DNA from: Ptiloglossa arizonensis
Lineage: Eukaryota > Arthropoda > Insecta > Hymenoptera > Colletidae
DNA: 64,000 nucleotides
Assembly (NCBI RefSeq): GCF_051014685.1
Contig: NC_135059.1
Coordinates: 3,286,001 to 3,350,000, forward strand
Direction: 5' to 3'
The notes below the pieces were generated by a model. The model saw only the letters and a list, made by a program, of their open reading frames with translations. It was not told the origin of the DNA and made no database searches. A program made the position numbers and the translations under genes. Positions 1 through 11,590 of the stretch are shown one piece after another. Numbering within the stretch: the first letter of the stretch is position 1; the number at the start of each line of letters is the position of its first letter.

Positions 1-965
1 CTATTCGAGTATTTACCGAACACAATCGAGATGTTGTTCGAATATTCGGCGAATGGAATTGAAATATTGTCCAAATATTCGGCAGCATCGAGATGCTGTT
101 TTCGAGTATCCTTCCCGTGGCAACTCGAATAGCGCGATTCGTCGAGCAATCCCAGCCCTGCGTTTCAGTATGGTTCCGTTGCGTTAATTCGATGCACGAT
201 ACTCGACGGTGTCGGACGAGTTTACGACTCGTTCAACCGACGTTCTCGACGCGTTGGGCACTCTCGACTCGTTTAAAACGAAACTCGACGCCACGATCTA
301 ATCGGCCGGTCTTGGATTCGCTCGATTCCTCGCGGAATCTTCTTCTTCTGATTCGCTTGTCCTCGTGGGAGAGGACAACGAGGCCCGGCAATTTCTCGCG
401 GGGCATCGGTTGCGCTTCGTTCTCCTCGACCGAGCGAACAACGTCCACACGCGTGTACGCGCACGAGAGAAGCGAGCGGGCGGGTGCGCGCGCGCGCGCG
501 TGCGACCGAGCCCGGGCGTGTTTGTGTGTCGTGGGGTTAATTGAATCAAGCAGCACGCAACCAGCTCTGTATACACAGTCGGGTCATCGGAGGTCAAATC
601 GGTAATGGGCTGACCCTTAATTCGCCCATGTGGCCGGCCACCGAACGCCGATACGTCGTCGCTTCGTTCCTTGGGACATGCGAGCATCCTAGATTACCGG
701 GTGACCTTGAACTCGAAACCGCCGGACGACAGCGCGGATCCACGCCAACAACATCGCCGGCACGAAACCCACCCCCGACCCCGTGCAACCACGCGTGCAA
801 CTCGCACGAAACTTCCCTCCTCGTCGGAACAAAGCTCGCATCGTGAGATTGTTGCACAATGGTTCGATCGATGCGATGAAAAACCATAGACGGATGCGCG
901 GCGAGAATCTATACTTCAGTGTTCCTCGATCGGACGAAACGAGAGACGAGTATCGATTTAATTTT
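1..965. other. CpG-rich unique island, no assignable gene
   Basis: The sequence is unique and GC-richer than the rest of the window, with many CpG dinucleotides and an alternating GC run near 485-502. Several reading frames on both strands are open for 60-170 codons. That is what CpG-rich DNA does by chance, because stop codons are AT-rich, and none of the translations resembles a known domain. The stretch 530-780 has little low-complexity sequence and is the most likely part to be conserved regulatory DNA or an untranslated exon. That is an inference from composition only. I see no mobile element here. Confidence 0.4.
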
Positions 966-2412
966 CGTCGCGCGACTGTTTAGTCGAGTTGTTGAAAGTC
1001 ACGAAGGTGTATCCAAGAGCGAGAGTTTGGTTAATATGTTGAAAGTCACAAATGTATAGGTGTAGAGTTGGGTGTATTGTGGAATTTCTAGAGCGCAACA
1101 GTTTAGATGAGGTATAGAAAGTCACGAGCGTATATCGGAGAGGATATACTCGCGTATATTGTGGACTATTCGTCGTGCGACGGTTTAGTCGAGTTGTTGA
1201 AAATCACGAAGGTGTATCCAAGAGCGAGAGGTTGGTTAATATGTTGAAAGTCTGGAGTGTATAGGTGTAGACTTGGGTGTATTGTGGAATTTCTAGAGCG
1301 CAACAGTTTAGTCGATGTGTTTGAAAGTCACGAGCGTATATCGAAGAGGGTGTACACTGTCGACTATTTGTTGCGCGATATTTAGGTTGATGTGTTTGAA
1401 AGTCACGAGCGTATATTGGAGAGGATATACTTGCGTGTATTGTGGACTTTTCGTCGCGCGACATTTAAGTGGATGTGTTTGAAAGTCACGAGCGTATATC
1501 GGAGAGGATATACTTACGTATATTGTGGACTATTCTTCGCGCGAAAGTTTAGTCGTGTTGTTGAAAGTCACGAGTATATAGGTGTATACTTGGGTATTTT
1601 GTGGAATTTCTAGAGCGCAACAGTTTAGTCGAGGTATAGAAAGTCACGAGCATATATCGGAGAGGATATACTTGCGTACATTGTGGACTATTCTTCGCGC
1701 GACAGTTTAGTCGAGATGTTGAAAGTCACGAGTGTATAGATGTATACTTGGGTATATTGTGGAATTTCTAGGGCGCAACAGTTTAGTCGAGGTATAGAAA
1801 GTCACGAGCGTATATCGGAGAGGATATACTTGCGTATATTGTGGACTATTCTTCGCGCGAAAGTTTAGTCGTGTTGTTGAAAGTCACGAGTATATAGATG
1901 TATACTTGGGTATATTGTGGAATTTCTAGGGCGCAACAGTTTAGTCGAGGTATAGAAAGTCACGAGCGTATATCGGAGAGGATATACTTGCGTATATTGT
2001 GAACTTTTCGTCGCGCGAAAGTTTAGTCGAGGTATAGAAGGTCACGAGCGTATATCGGAGAGGATATACTTGCGTATATTGTGGACTATTCTTCGCGCGA
2101 CATTTAAATCGATGTGTTTGAAAGTCGCGAGCGTATATCGGAGAGGATATACTTGCGTATATTGTGGACTATTCGTAGTGCAACAGTTTAGTCGAGATAT
2201 AAAAAGTCACGAGCGTATATCGGAGAGGATATACTTGCGTACATTGTGGACTATTCTTCGCGCGACATTTAAGTCGATGTGTTTGAAAGTCACGAGCGTA
2301 TATCGGAGAGGATATACTTGCGTACATTGTGGACTATTCGTCGCGCGACAGTTTAGTCAAGATATACTTGTGCATAGTTTCTGTAATTTGACAGTTCAGT
2401 CGATCTACCAAA
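966..2412. repeat. satellite array, ~80-bp monomers with an internal palindrome
   Basis: About 17 degenerate monomers of roughly 75-84 bp lie head to tail. A typical unit runs from AAAGTCACGAGCG through the dyad GTATATCGGAGAGGATATAC to a stretch such as GTGGACTATTC and GACAGTTTAGTCGA. A second monomer type replaces the dyad with TATACTTGGGTATATTGTGG followed by TTTCTAG and GCGCAACAG. The two types alternate between about 1560 and 2040, giving a higher-order period near 160 bp. The open frame across 2070-2420 is simply the translated repeat and is not a gene. Confidence 0.93.
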
Positions 2413-3338
2413 AGTCATGAACGTTCTGTCCATCCGTGACAAGAATGCGTGCTAATGTTTACATCCTCGCTACCGTTGCTCGTGTTGTCGTTATTGGCCA
2501 CTGTTGATTTTCTTCACCGTCCTCGACTACTGGCGACAATGGGTGTGATTCTAGGGAAATTGGTAGATCGTAAACTAGAGTGGGGATGTAAACACTCGGT
2601 TGCCTCCTTGTTGCGGACGAATACTATTTAGAAAAACGTATACTTATGTACATCGTCGACTTTCTGTCATGCGACAGTTTAGTCGATATGGAAAAAGACT
2701 TTGTATATTCAAGAGCGCATACTTCTCCAACTTCTCTCCGGCTCGATAAGTCAGAGATTGGTCAGCTTCTTGAAGGAACAATCGCCCGACTGCCCTACAA
2801 CAGAAAATCAACAGAGAAACAAATTCCTCAGGAAAAAACACCATTCTATTGGTACGCGCATGCTATCGACGAAACAGTCGTGCGTGGACCGATCGGTCAA
2901 TGACTTTCTGGGAGTGCTGTTTAGTCCGGAGCAGAGCACAATGGGCGTATTTAACGACAATGGTCGAGCAACCATTTACATATTTAGGTATTCGTTACTT
3001 GTCGTTTGTCTTAAAAGACAATACGTATATGTAACGCAAGTTGAGCATCGAAAAAGGAGAAAACGTCGCAGAAAACACTGTAGCGAGTTTCGTTCGAAGT
3101 AACCTAACCTGTCGATCATCGGAAATTCAACATCTGTAAGACGAAGATGGTCGAAATTTGTATCCCGATGAAAACGTCGAACAAAGAATAAAAGAACTAT
3201 TTTACAGTGACCGAATAAAAATGTATCCACCCTGGAAGATCGCTTTTGTTTCACGTCGTCTTAGATTCGAACGAAATCTCGCCCCGTTTACCGCAAGAAT
3301 ATATTATATATATATATATTTCTCCCATCGTGTCGTGA
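2413..3338. other. mixed unique DNA with one outlying satellite monomer
   Basis: Mostly unique AT-leaning sequence. A diverged monomer of the preceding satellite (ACGTATACTTATGT, then GCGACAGTTTAGTCGATATG) appears at about 2636-2690, some 220 bp beyond the array. A short TA-dinucleotide run lies at about 3299-3318. Short open frames on both strands overlap each other and resemble nothing known. I see no gene. Confidence 0.5.
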
Positions 3339-3802
3339 TCTGACTCTCAGCACGGATATGTTCTGTCTGGCAAAAAAAGTATGTAAAAACAAAAGCCGGT
3401 GTCGCAAAAAGTCGATATCGCGCGGGCAGCCTAAATCGATCCCGATTTCCCTTCCTCGGCGCGTAAGAAATTCCGTGGCAATTTCGACGGGACGCGACGC
3501 GACGCGAGTTCGTCGGGACGAAGTCGATCGGCGGTCTCGGGGACGGCGACGTCTACACACGGACGGTACACGACGAAGACGAGAGTTGATTGCGTTCGTA
3601 CGGTACCTTAAACGTTTACAAGAAAAGCGAGGCTTGGACCACGGCGCGCGTGATTTTGGGGTGCAATCATCTCTTCGCAGACTCCGATAAAGAGTACGTT
3701 GCCGATTCTGGGAATTGAATTACCGTGGCGTGGCGCGTAACATGTTTAATATCTTCATGCCGCGAATCTCGAAACGCGAAAAAACGATCAACGAACGATA
3801 CA

Positions 3803-4024
3803 ATGTCCGGAGACGAAATTACACGTTACGCCACATTGTATTACACGGTATCGTCCAACGGTTCCGCGAATCTGCATGCGGTCCCGGAGCGCGGTTTCGC
3901 GTGCTGCGGTCGCGTTACCAGAAGCAGCAGCAGCAACAGCAGCGGCAGCAACAGAAGCGGTAGTGGCGGCGGAGAACGCCTATCCCCGGGATCCGCGGGG
4001 CCGAGTGTGACCAATAATTCTTGA
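3803..4024 (+). CDS. candidate small or 5'-exon protein, 73 residues, unknown
   Basis: I do not recognise this product. From ATG at 3803 (A at -3, an acceptable start context) the frame runs to TGA at 4022. The protein starts MSGDEITRYATLYYTV and passes through a Cys-Cys pair near residue 35. It then enters a Ser/Asn-rich run (about residues 40-53) and a short Gly-rich run, and ends in SVTNNS. Third codon positions are mostly C or G, as in coding DNA, but the surrounding island is GC-rich too. The frame stays open for 116 codons beyond the TGA. No clear splice donor was found. It may be a short protein, part of a first exon, or chance. Confidence 0.22.
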   Translation: MSGDEITRYATLYYTVSSNGSANLHAVPERGFACCGRVTRSSSSNSSGSNRSGSGGGERLSPGSAGPSVTNNS

Positions 4025-4375
4025 TTAGAAAGCCGGTCGCCTTCATCGGATGCGAAGGCGTACACACCGAGGAACGCGAAGCAACAGAAGAAGAAGGGAG
4101 GAGAACGAACGTTGCGAGACGAGAGACCGAGCACCAACACCGTCCGATTCGCCCGGAGACCACTCGGAGAGAGGATCCATCAATCACGAATGTCCCGCAC
4201 CTCGAGAGTGCTGTTTCTCGCCGGTAGCAAGAACCTGCAGAACCGTAGTAGCTTTTGCAACGACGTCGCGGAGGAAGTCAGAATCCATCCTCCCGGCTCG
4301 GTCGTTCCAGGGTCGCCGGGCAAAAACCGCGTAATAATCCATCGGCCGTTGTACCCCGAGCCCAGAACGGGATAA
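4025..4375 (+). other. in-frame open extension after TGA (possible readthrough)
   Basis: Directly after the TGA at 4022-4024 the same frame is open for 116 codons to TAA at 4373-4375. The predicted segment is polar and basic. It begins LESRSPSSDAKAYTPRNAKQ, has a Lys/Gly/Glu/Arg-rich stretch and then an Arg-rich stretch. The stop context TGA-TTAG is one base from TGA-CTAG, the context known to favour readthrough. Alternatively, the island is simply open in many frames. Confidence 0.15.
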
Positions 4376-4613
4376 TATCGTTCGGTTTTCGAGGCGTTCG
4401 GTTGGAAATTTCTTTGCGCCGCCGCGCAGGGAAATATCCTCCGATACCGCGTTCGTAAGTTCCTTTTTGGAAAGTGACTCACGATCGGAGGAAAATTTCA
4501 CGGATTTTACACGCGGTACGAATTTCGGGGGAAATTTGGATCTTAGAGGATACGAGAAATCTAAAATTGAATCGCGTAGAGATGTAAACGCTTCGGTCGC
4601 AGCGAGCATTCTA

Positions 4614-4811
4614 CAGGGTGTCTCGAAGTCACTTGGGTATCTTTGCTTTTAGAGATAAGAAATATGTTTACGGGGCGATTTCGATGATTTTGGAAAAGGA
4701 TTAACGTGGAAGTATAATTTGTTCCTAATTTCTTTTCATTTTTCGTTGCTATTTCGTAATGGACAAAGGTGTATTTTTGTATAGGTGTGATTCTTAGGTC
4801 GAGACACCTTG
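4614..4811. mobile_element. 198-bp TA-flanked miniature TIR element
   Basis: The left end reads TA-CAGGGTGTCTCGA. The right end, read on the other strand, is TA-CAAGGTGTCTCGA, so the terminal inverted repeat is about 13 bp with one mismatch. Both ends are flanked by TA (4612-4613 and 4812-4813), the target duplication expected of Tc1/mariner-type elements. The interior is AT-rich with no coding capacity, so this is a non-autonomous MITE. Similar CAGGGTGTC or CAGGGTGG ends recur at 25798, 28531, 42244, 45768 and 53153. Confidence 0.7.
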
Positions 4812-5540
4812 TACGTTCTTGCTCTGTATTGGGTAAAAGTCGATTTTTAAAAGTCTAAGAAGAATCTGATTTTCATCGACTTTGTGTTTAGAAAATTTGG
4901 GTAATTTAATTTCCCTTTCTTGGCTTTGCAAGTATGCGAGCTACAGCGAAATTCTAGCGTATCGAAGGAATCTTTATTTAGAAGATAACTTTCATTCGAA
5001 TACCATTATTGGATTTTGGATTTTGGCGAAAGTTTGTTCCGTTTAGTAATCGTTGTATTGGACTTAATTACATTTCATTCGGGAAGTTCTATTAAGTTTT
5101 ATCGAACGGAATATATCTATCAATTTTAATATTTATCGATACTCTTCTCTTAATCTTTTAAGTAAGTCTTTCAGTCTCGTTCGGTTCTTATAAGATCGTT
5201 CTGCTCAAGACATTTAGTTTCTTAAATCTATACATGGTAGAAACTTATTCAATTAAGCACAATCACTGATGATCAACAGTTATCACGACACAAGCGTTAC
5301 ATTTTGTCCAAGTAACCAATATCTGCCGATTCCTTGGCAATACATAGTAGAAATCAAAATCGTGCGTTCTGTTCTCCAAGATGAATCCATGTTCTACGTA
5401 AAAGAAATTTACATTGAGCATGCTCTGCTTCTCGAATTTAATCGTAAGCTCTCGCAACGACAAGAAATAGTGTCCATATATCTTTCGAAAATAGCAAACA
5501 AATTTCTACAAAAAGTAGTTACAAATTAACGCGCAAGGAT
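4812..5540. other. AT-rich unique DNA, nothing recognised
   Basis: AT-rich sequence without repeats, transposon ends or convincing reading frames. An 86-codon frame at 5269-5529 has no recognisable domain and overlaps an antisense frame of similar size. Confidence 0.5.
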
Positions 5541-6470
5541 TCGCGCAAATGGTTACCGAATGGACGATCGATATTTTCACGGTACTTAATAATATACAGA
5601 CTCGTTAAACGATCCGATAGAAGTAATACGAAATCGGTGATAAATTCGGTTCTTCCAGATTCTCGGCTTAGACCGTTCTGGTAATTACCGGCCCAAATAG
5701 CCCCCCACGCGTCCGACCTCGTTTCTCGCGCTACGCCCAACAGAGGGAATGGAAGAATCTTTGGTTGCCGCGATCAAAGGACTTTCGATGCGTTTATTCT
5801 GCCCCGATTGATAAATGAGGGTTGGAACAAGCGAGGCGATAACTAATTTTTATTACCGAGAGGGATTAACTTGGTCACCAGATTCTTGGAGATTTTCGAG
5901 CCGTGTCGAAAGGGGGCCCGATGTCGTGGAAAAAGAAAGCCGCGGAATGGACGGGGGAAAGGAGGAAAACAGGAGGGAAGAGACCGGGTCCAAGCGGAGG
6001 AAGGAAGAGGACGACGGAGTCGACTATCTCGGAGGCGAGATTGTGTGTTAATGTATGGCTGGCATTCGGACGACAACCGTGACAAATTGCTTTATTAGGT
6101 TGGCAGCCCGGGAGCCTTTCCACTCGCGGCTCGCACCTCAGGGCCGCTACTCATCGTGATTGTACGCTCTATTCTCCTTCGCCTCTGTTTCTTCTACCTC
6201 GGCGTCGTCCTCCTCTTTCAACGCGCGGCGGAAGACAACGTAACACGCCGCTGGATGAATGGATGAACGAGAATGCTCGCCGCGGGAGGCCGATGCTTTT
6301 TTGAAATCGAACCGAATCGACTCCACCGATCCCCGCGACTCCGGCTCGTTGATTTTCCACACGGGTTCGAGCCGACGATACGATGGAACTGTTCCCATGA
6401 GCCTGGAACTAATTTCGGTATTCGTGATATCCATAGTTAATGAACGTTTCGTCGATTAGTTTTCACGTCT
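5541..6470. other. GC-rich island, possible regulatory DNA
   Basis: Unique DNA with a clear rise in GC. It includes a purine-rich stretch at 5925-6015 and a dense unique core around 6090-6180. Several frames are open on both strands. One minus-strand frame is listed separately. Apart from that I see nothing recognisable. Confidence 0.4.
6147..6434 (-). CDS. candidate 95-residue ORF, acidic C-terminus, unknown
   Basis: On the minus strand an ATG at 6434-6432 has A at -3 and G at +4, a strong insect start context. The frame runs 95 codons to a TAG. The product starts MDITNTEISSRLMG and has no signal peptide or membrane segment. It ends in a strongly acidic stretch of about 20 residues (Glu/Asp runs, ending YNHDE). 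I know no family with this arrangement. Overlapping frames are also open, so chance is the leading alternative. Confidence 0.15.
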   Translation of the reverse strand: MDITNTEISSRLMGTVPSYRRLEPVWKINEPESRGSVESIRFDFKKASASRGEHSRSSIHPAACYVVFRRALKEEDDAEVEETEAKENRAYNHDE

Positions 6471-9110
6471 CTCGCCCAGTATCGCGAACAGAGACTTTTG
6501 TACGAATTTACTCGAACAATGGACGAGTAAAGAAGATTTCGCGCAACTGTTTACTCGTGATAGACAACGTTCTATTCGTTTGAGGTTATGTATCGTTTCG
6601 ATCGCGTAATTCTTCTCGTGGTTTCCATTGAACGAATTATGCACCGAAAGATCCATCGAGCGATACTGTTTTTAAAGAACACGATGATACTCGAAAGTAT
6701 TTCATACGCGTTGGCACTTTTATCCAGAGAATTGAAACATCGTTTCTAAATAATTATCTAGGTACGATTCTAAACGTGTATCCTGTTTCGTGAAAGAAAT
6801 TAATACTAGTCCCTGATCCCTGACATTTTCAAATTTTCAATCTTGCGATTACTTTGCCGTAATATATCATTGGGAAATTTAGTTATGAATATTTATTTAT
6901 AAGTTTAGCGAGTTTTTTGAACGCACAATATTTAAAATAGTTAATATCGAAACGGTTGAACTACCCCTATTCGTTAAGAATACTTGAATAGTATTCAAAG
7001 TAGTTTTAATTAATGTATATTCTACTCGAATAATTTTCAGAAAACTTTCTATTACGTACAATTGAAAATAGTTCGAGTAAGGTGGCTTTTGGGCAATATT
7101 GGTCGGGGAATTTCACCAATCCATCGATAATACTCTAATAAACGTATCTGAAAAGTATAAACATCATTATTCCACATTAATTATTCACTTCCCGCTTTCG
7201 AGTTTCCATTACTGTGTGCACATAATGCGAACCTCTTTGAATCCTTATTTCTTTCCTCATTGGACAGTCCACGCGAGGATAGACTCGATATCAAAATCGA
7301 TACCTACCCCGTTTTCGAGCGAATCTATGAACTCGATTTTTGTTACTCGAATACGAAAATTGCTGTAAATATATTCCAAATTTTTACTTTCGTCTTATTT
7401 TCTATCCTACGCAATGTAATCACATCTTAATTTTGAATTTCACACTAACAACTCCGACTGCACTCGAGCTGAATCCTTTCTATTCATTCAGTCTTTCGCT
7501 TCACCAAATTTCACGGTTCTTTCTCATACGCTGCACTTGACTATTTCAATCTTTTACCTGATTATATTCCTTCGCTCCCCACGCTTTGTTCTTTTAAACA
7601 AAAGGGCAGAACCATTATCCCGAATCATCCTCCTTTCTTTTAACCAAATCTTTCTTATACGTATCTGTTCCTGAATCTTCAATACCCAGAATTTCTTTTT
7701 CTTTTCTTTCTCTCTGAAAAAAGTGTATCGTTTGTAATACAGCTGTTATTAATATTACACGGTTCAATTCTATTTCATTTATATGCGGAGTAACGAAAAT
7801 GTTATCGTAAGAGTATCCTCATAATCGTTGTACGCAGTAATGTGTACACACAGTACCAGATTAGTTACATAATTGTGTAAAGGTGAAGGCTGAACGCTGC
7901 TTTTAAATCTAACCTGAAACATGTAAGCGTTTAACGCGGAATTCCAAAGAATAAAATGTCCGGTGTCGCGTTTAAATGTGGACTAGGTCGGAGGAACTCG
8001 TATTTCTAAAAGAAAGGAATTGTATTAGCGAGAGAGTGTACAGTGTGTTCTACTTGAGGCATTACCAAACAAAAATTATAAACAGTTAGCCACGAATTAT
8101 TTCCACCTTTCATGATTCAGCGGGGCTTTTTATACAAACGAATAACATTATCCATTTGTATAGTTAAAATATTGTGACAAATACTAGTTGTCTGGTAACG
8201 ACTGTGTTGCTTAGTAGGAAGTAGTTACTTGTGTAACTGTACAGACGCTGACAGCTGTCCGACGCGATATTAAGAAAAGAATTGATAAATGTGTGGCAGT
8301 AAAGCAACAGCATTTTGAACGCTCAATACGGTAATTCCCAGTCTAAAAAAGATTATATATCGAACTCGATACGTTTTGACTTTGTCGTCGTGTCACTTTT
8401 GCAAAAAGTATCTGTTGCCGTATATCTTCGTCTAAATGAAATAAAAAAAAGAAAAGAATTCTTCGAATAAAAGTAACCATGAAAATCTACCAGAATATAC
8501 AAAAGTGTACCATAATATTCGATAAGGCTTTCTTCCGTCGGAGTAAAATTCCCACCTAAAGTAATTTGAATTAAAATTCAAACGAGAGAACGAAGTTATA
8601 ATTCACGTTCAACGAGTAAAACAACTTGCGTCTATATCTACCATTCGTTCGAACATTCTGCGTTCTAGCTCGAGTCAACATTACGAATAACTCTCAATAC
8701 AACGTCTTCGTTCATCTATTATTCCTATAAAACGTTGTCCAACTGTCCGTAAGAGGTTAATAAGGATCACGTTGACAAGGCGAAGGGACGTAAATAGAAC
8801 AAAATTATAATAAAATTCATATTCAACGACTAGAAACCTGCGCGACTATTCAATGGAATCGGTATCGCGATTCAGAGTGCGATACGTTCGTTTAATCGCT
8901 ACGATGAAATATTGCTCATCTCTGCGATATAGGTTGGTACCGATCCGTTGAAACTCTCCGGTGTAAAAAGTTCCGTTTCGTATCGGTTCCCTCGAAAATC
9001 GAGATGACTAGAAATCGACGATCGTGTCCGGTAGCAGCCTGTTTGTAAATTCCTGAAAATTGAACGAAACGATCGTAGATATTCGGCAGAAGCAACGAAG
9101 AAAAGGGAGA
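6471..9110. other. long AT-rich unique stretch
   Basis: About 2.6 kb of AT-rich sequence with no recognisable gene, no tandem array and no transposon ends. Weakly similar phrases occur around 8570-8640 and 8790-8830 (both with AAATTCA, TTCAACGA and CTTGCG-like words), probably a decayed duplication. Frames of 60-90 codons are compatible with chance. Confidence 0.5.
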
Positions 9111-9960
9111 CGGTCTCACCGCATCGGCGGCCAAGTCCAGGAAGCTGAGACGAAAGATCGGCCGCTATTACGTCACCTGGCCAAGGCTGCCACCTTGCAG
9201 CTCGCGTCGGGCAATCGAGGCGAAGCTGCGGATTATTAATGTTTGCGTCGGGTCGTTAATGGATCGGGGTCTCCCATTCGAGCGCGGGGAACGTAGAATG
9301 CGGGTCCAGCTGTGAACGCGTTATAAGATCCTTTTTTGCGCGGTACAATGTCCTGGCGACTCCCGGATGCGGCATCATTAAGTCACCTCTCCTCCTCGCC
9401 TTCCCGTTCGCCCTTCTTCTTCTTCTTCGTCTGTTCCGCCGCGGAACTTTTGCAACACGCGTTGCCCGAACCGACGCGGAATCGAATATCGACGCCCGGG
9501 CTCGTGACCTCCCGTTTCTCTTCCTTTCGCTGGGTTATTAACTCTCGCTCGGGGTAATTAGCCACCGTTGCTTAAACCGAGTCAACCGGCCTAATGGTCT
9601 ATCGTCACCTCCAGGCTCTCCCCCGTATCTCCCCCTACCATGTCCTTTTCCGTTCGAGGAACGGGAGTAGCCGGGAGAACTCGTCGCGTTTTGGCTCCTC
9701 GTTACTTTTATTCCACCTGTTAGCCGGCGAATCGGCCACCTGGGAATTGACGTACGACTTGTTTGAACATCGTTACCGGCTACCTCGTCGAAAACGAATC
9801 AAGGACGGAACGACCACGGTCGGGTTCGATGGATCGCCAGCTATTTTAGGCAACTTTGACGGTTGCTACGTCGAGCTGACGGATATCTCCTCGCCACGAC
9901 GATGGAAACATCGTCGATGAAAACGTTCGACGTTGAGGACAGTGGAAGTGTTCTTTGTTC
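9111..9960. promoter_or_regulatory. GC-rich island with homeodomain, CRE-like and E-box-like sites
   Basis: The core 9120-9320 is unique and GC-rich. It contains a CRE-like TTACGTCA beside CACCTG at about 9168-9178. TAAT/ATTA sites lie at 9231-9240 (GATTATTAATG) and 9255-9261 (GTTAATGG). Such clustering inside a GC-rich island is typical of insect enhancers. A pyrimidine run lies at 9390-9430. The open frame at 9594-9920 has no recognisable domain. Regulatory function is inference. Confidence 0.28.
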
Positions 9961-9984
9961 AGATTATATCGCAGAGGCGTGAAT

Positions 9985-10650
9985 AGGTAAGGGAATTTAG
10001 ATTATTTTTACTAATTTTGATTTATTTTGATTTATTTTAGAAATTTTAGATTATTTTCTTTATTTTTCATAAATTCGGACTGGAAATTTACACGCGCGTA
10101 AATATTTGATTTGTTTTAATTACGAGACAGACGAGACTGGGTAAGAGAATTTTCTTGCCGGATAGTGGAACACTCGGTATTCCGAGTCTCTGGATAAAAT
10201 TTTAGATTATTTTGTAAATCTTTTATAGATTCAGACTGGAAATTTACACGCGCGTAGATATTTGATTTGTTTTAATTACGAGAGAGACGAGACTGGGTAA
10301 GAGAAGTTTCTTGTCGGATAATGGAACACGAGATTTCGAGTAAAAGAGTGTATTAGGTTACTTTTTGAAGTTTTTAATGAATTTATTGATCTGAAAATTG
10401 ACACGTAGTGTTTGAATTATTCTAATCACTAGGAAGACGAAATCGAGTAAAGAAACTTTCTTTTTGGATGGTAGAACACCCAGTATTCCGAGATTTTTGG
10501 TAAAATAATATACTGGGTTGTTCAATTAGTTTTGTCTTTAATCTTTAACAAATTTAAACTCGAAATTGGCATATGCAGTTATTACATTACTGTGACCACT
10601 AAGGAAACGAGATTAAGGAAATTTTATTCTCTAAAGTCTGAATAAACTTT
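9985..10650. repeat. degenerate tandem repeat, ~150-165-bp unit, about 4 copies
   Basis: Recurring blocks include GGAAATTTACACGCGCGTA, TTGATTTGTTTTAATTACGAG and GACGAGACTGGGTAAGAGAA. They are followed by a stretch such as GGATAGTGGAACACTCGGTATTCCGAG. The first two copies (about 10030-10345) are close to each other; the later two have decayed. There is no coding capacity. Confidence 0.8.
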
Positions 10651-11590
10651 CTTTCTTTGGGAAATTTTCTTTGCTAAAGGTCCAAATAAATATTCAGAAT
10701 TACATTTTTTAATAATGCAACGCGTCAATTTCGTTTCAAGATCGACAAGTTTCCCTTTATTTCGAGCAAAATGTGACAGGGACATTGCCGTTAACAATAT
10801 TTAATAAATTTAGGCTAATAACATAAAAGAAAATATTTGTAGTGTCTTTGTTTTTCTCGCGTACAATTTTTACAACTAAAAATACAGCGAAGACATGTAA
10901 CACGAGTCTCGAGGCAGACTTGTATCAATAACAAAAATAAAATATAATCTAAGAGGACGATTTACTTTTTAACAATTTATTATCTTCAACTGTCCACTGC
11001 TTAGACAGTATACAATAATTATAACGATCGCAAGATATTTACTGATTACATAGCCAGATTCTTGACTTACATTTTCCGAGGAAAGTATATATAACTTTTC
11101 GCTCGTTAATATTCCACTCTCTTGGAAACGAGCTAATGCGGTGCGGAGAGCGATACTTACAACCGAGAAGCAAATCGAACAAAAGTTTACGCCTTGTGGC
11201 TTCCTTCGCTCCACTTTCTCATTCACAAGGGAACGATTTTTTCAACCTTTCTCGAATCGCGTAAAATTTATCCAAATATCACACTCCCCAAAACGAAACT
11301 TTCTCTTCCATCTCAAACTACACAGTCTCCTTTTCTAATGAAAGGAGATTATTTCCATCTCAAACTACACAGTCTCCTTTTCAAAGATTCTCGACAAAGA
11401 TATTTTAACCTCGCTAACCGTAGCTTTCCCCAATTGCACACTTTTCTCGATATTACGATATTTTCCAACGTAGAAAGAAAAAACACCAGGAAAAGTAAAA
11501 CCCAATTCTCTCGTGAACCTTCAAAATGATCCAACGAACGTTCGATGATCCAAGATCGCGAAAGACTTTGCAATAATTTAAAAAACCGGA
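10651..11590. other. AT-rich DNA with a 30-bp direct duplication
   Basis: Mostly AT-rich unique sequence. At 11305-11335 and 11351-11381 the phrase beginning CCATCTCAAACTACACAG and ending CTCCTTTTC is directly repeated. Between the copies CTCCTTTTCTAATGAAAGGAG forms a small hairpin. Frames running through here are translated low-complexity sequence. Confidence 0.55.

Larger units (their letters stand above)
3339..4613. other. CpG-rich island containing the best candidate coding segment
   Basis: A GC- and CpG-rich block between AT-rich flanks. It includes an AGC/AAC trinucleotide run at 3920-3960. All six frames are unusually open here, for example a 141-codon ATG frame on the minus strand at 4609-4184. 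Openness alone is therefore weak evidence for coding. The block could be a promoter plus 5' exon of a gene that continues elsewhere, or regulatory DNA. The candidate reading frame is annotated separately. Confidence 0.4.

Noticed and set aside
2070..2420. 116-codon frame with repeating peptide units
   Set aside because: It is the translation of the ~80-bp satellite; the repeat phase changes between monomers.
4184..4609. 141-codon minus-strand ATG frame opposite the candidate coding segment
   Set aside because: It overlaps the plus-strand frame in a CpG-rich island, with no family resemblance. Only one of the two could be real, and I have no independent support for this one.
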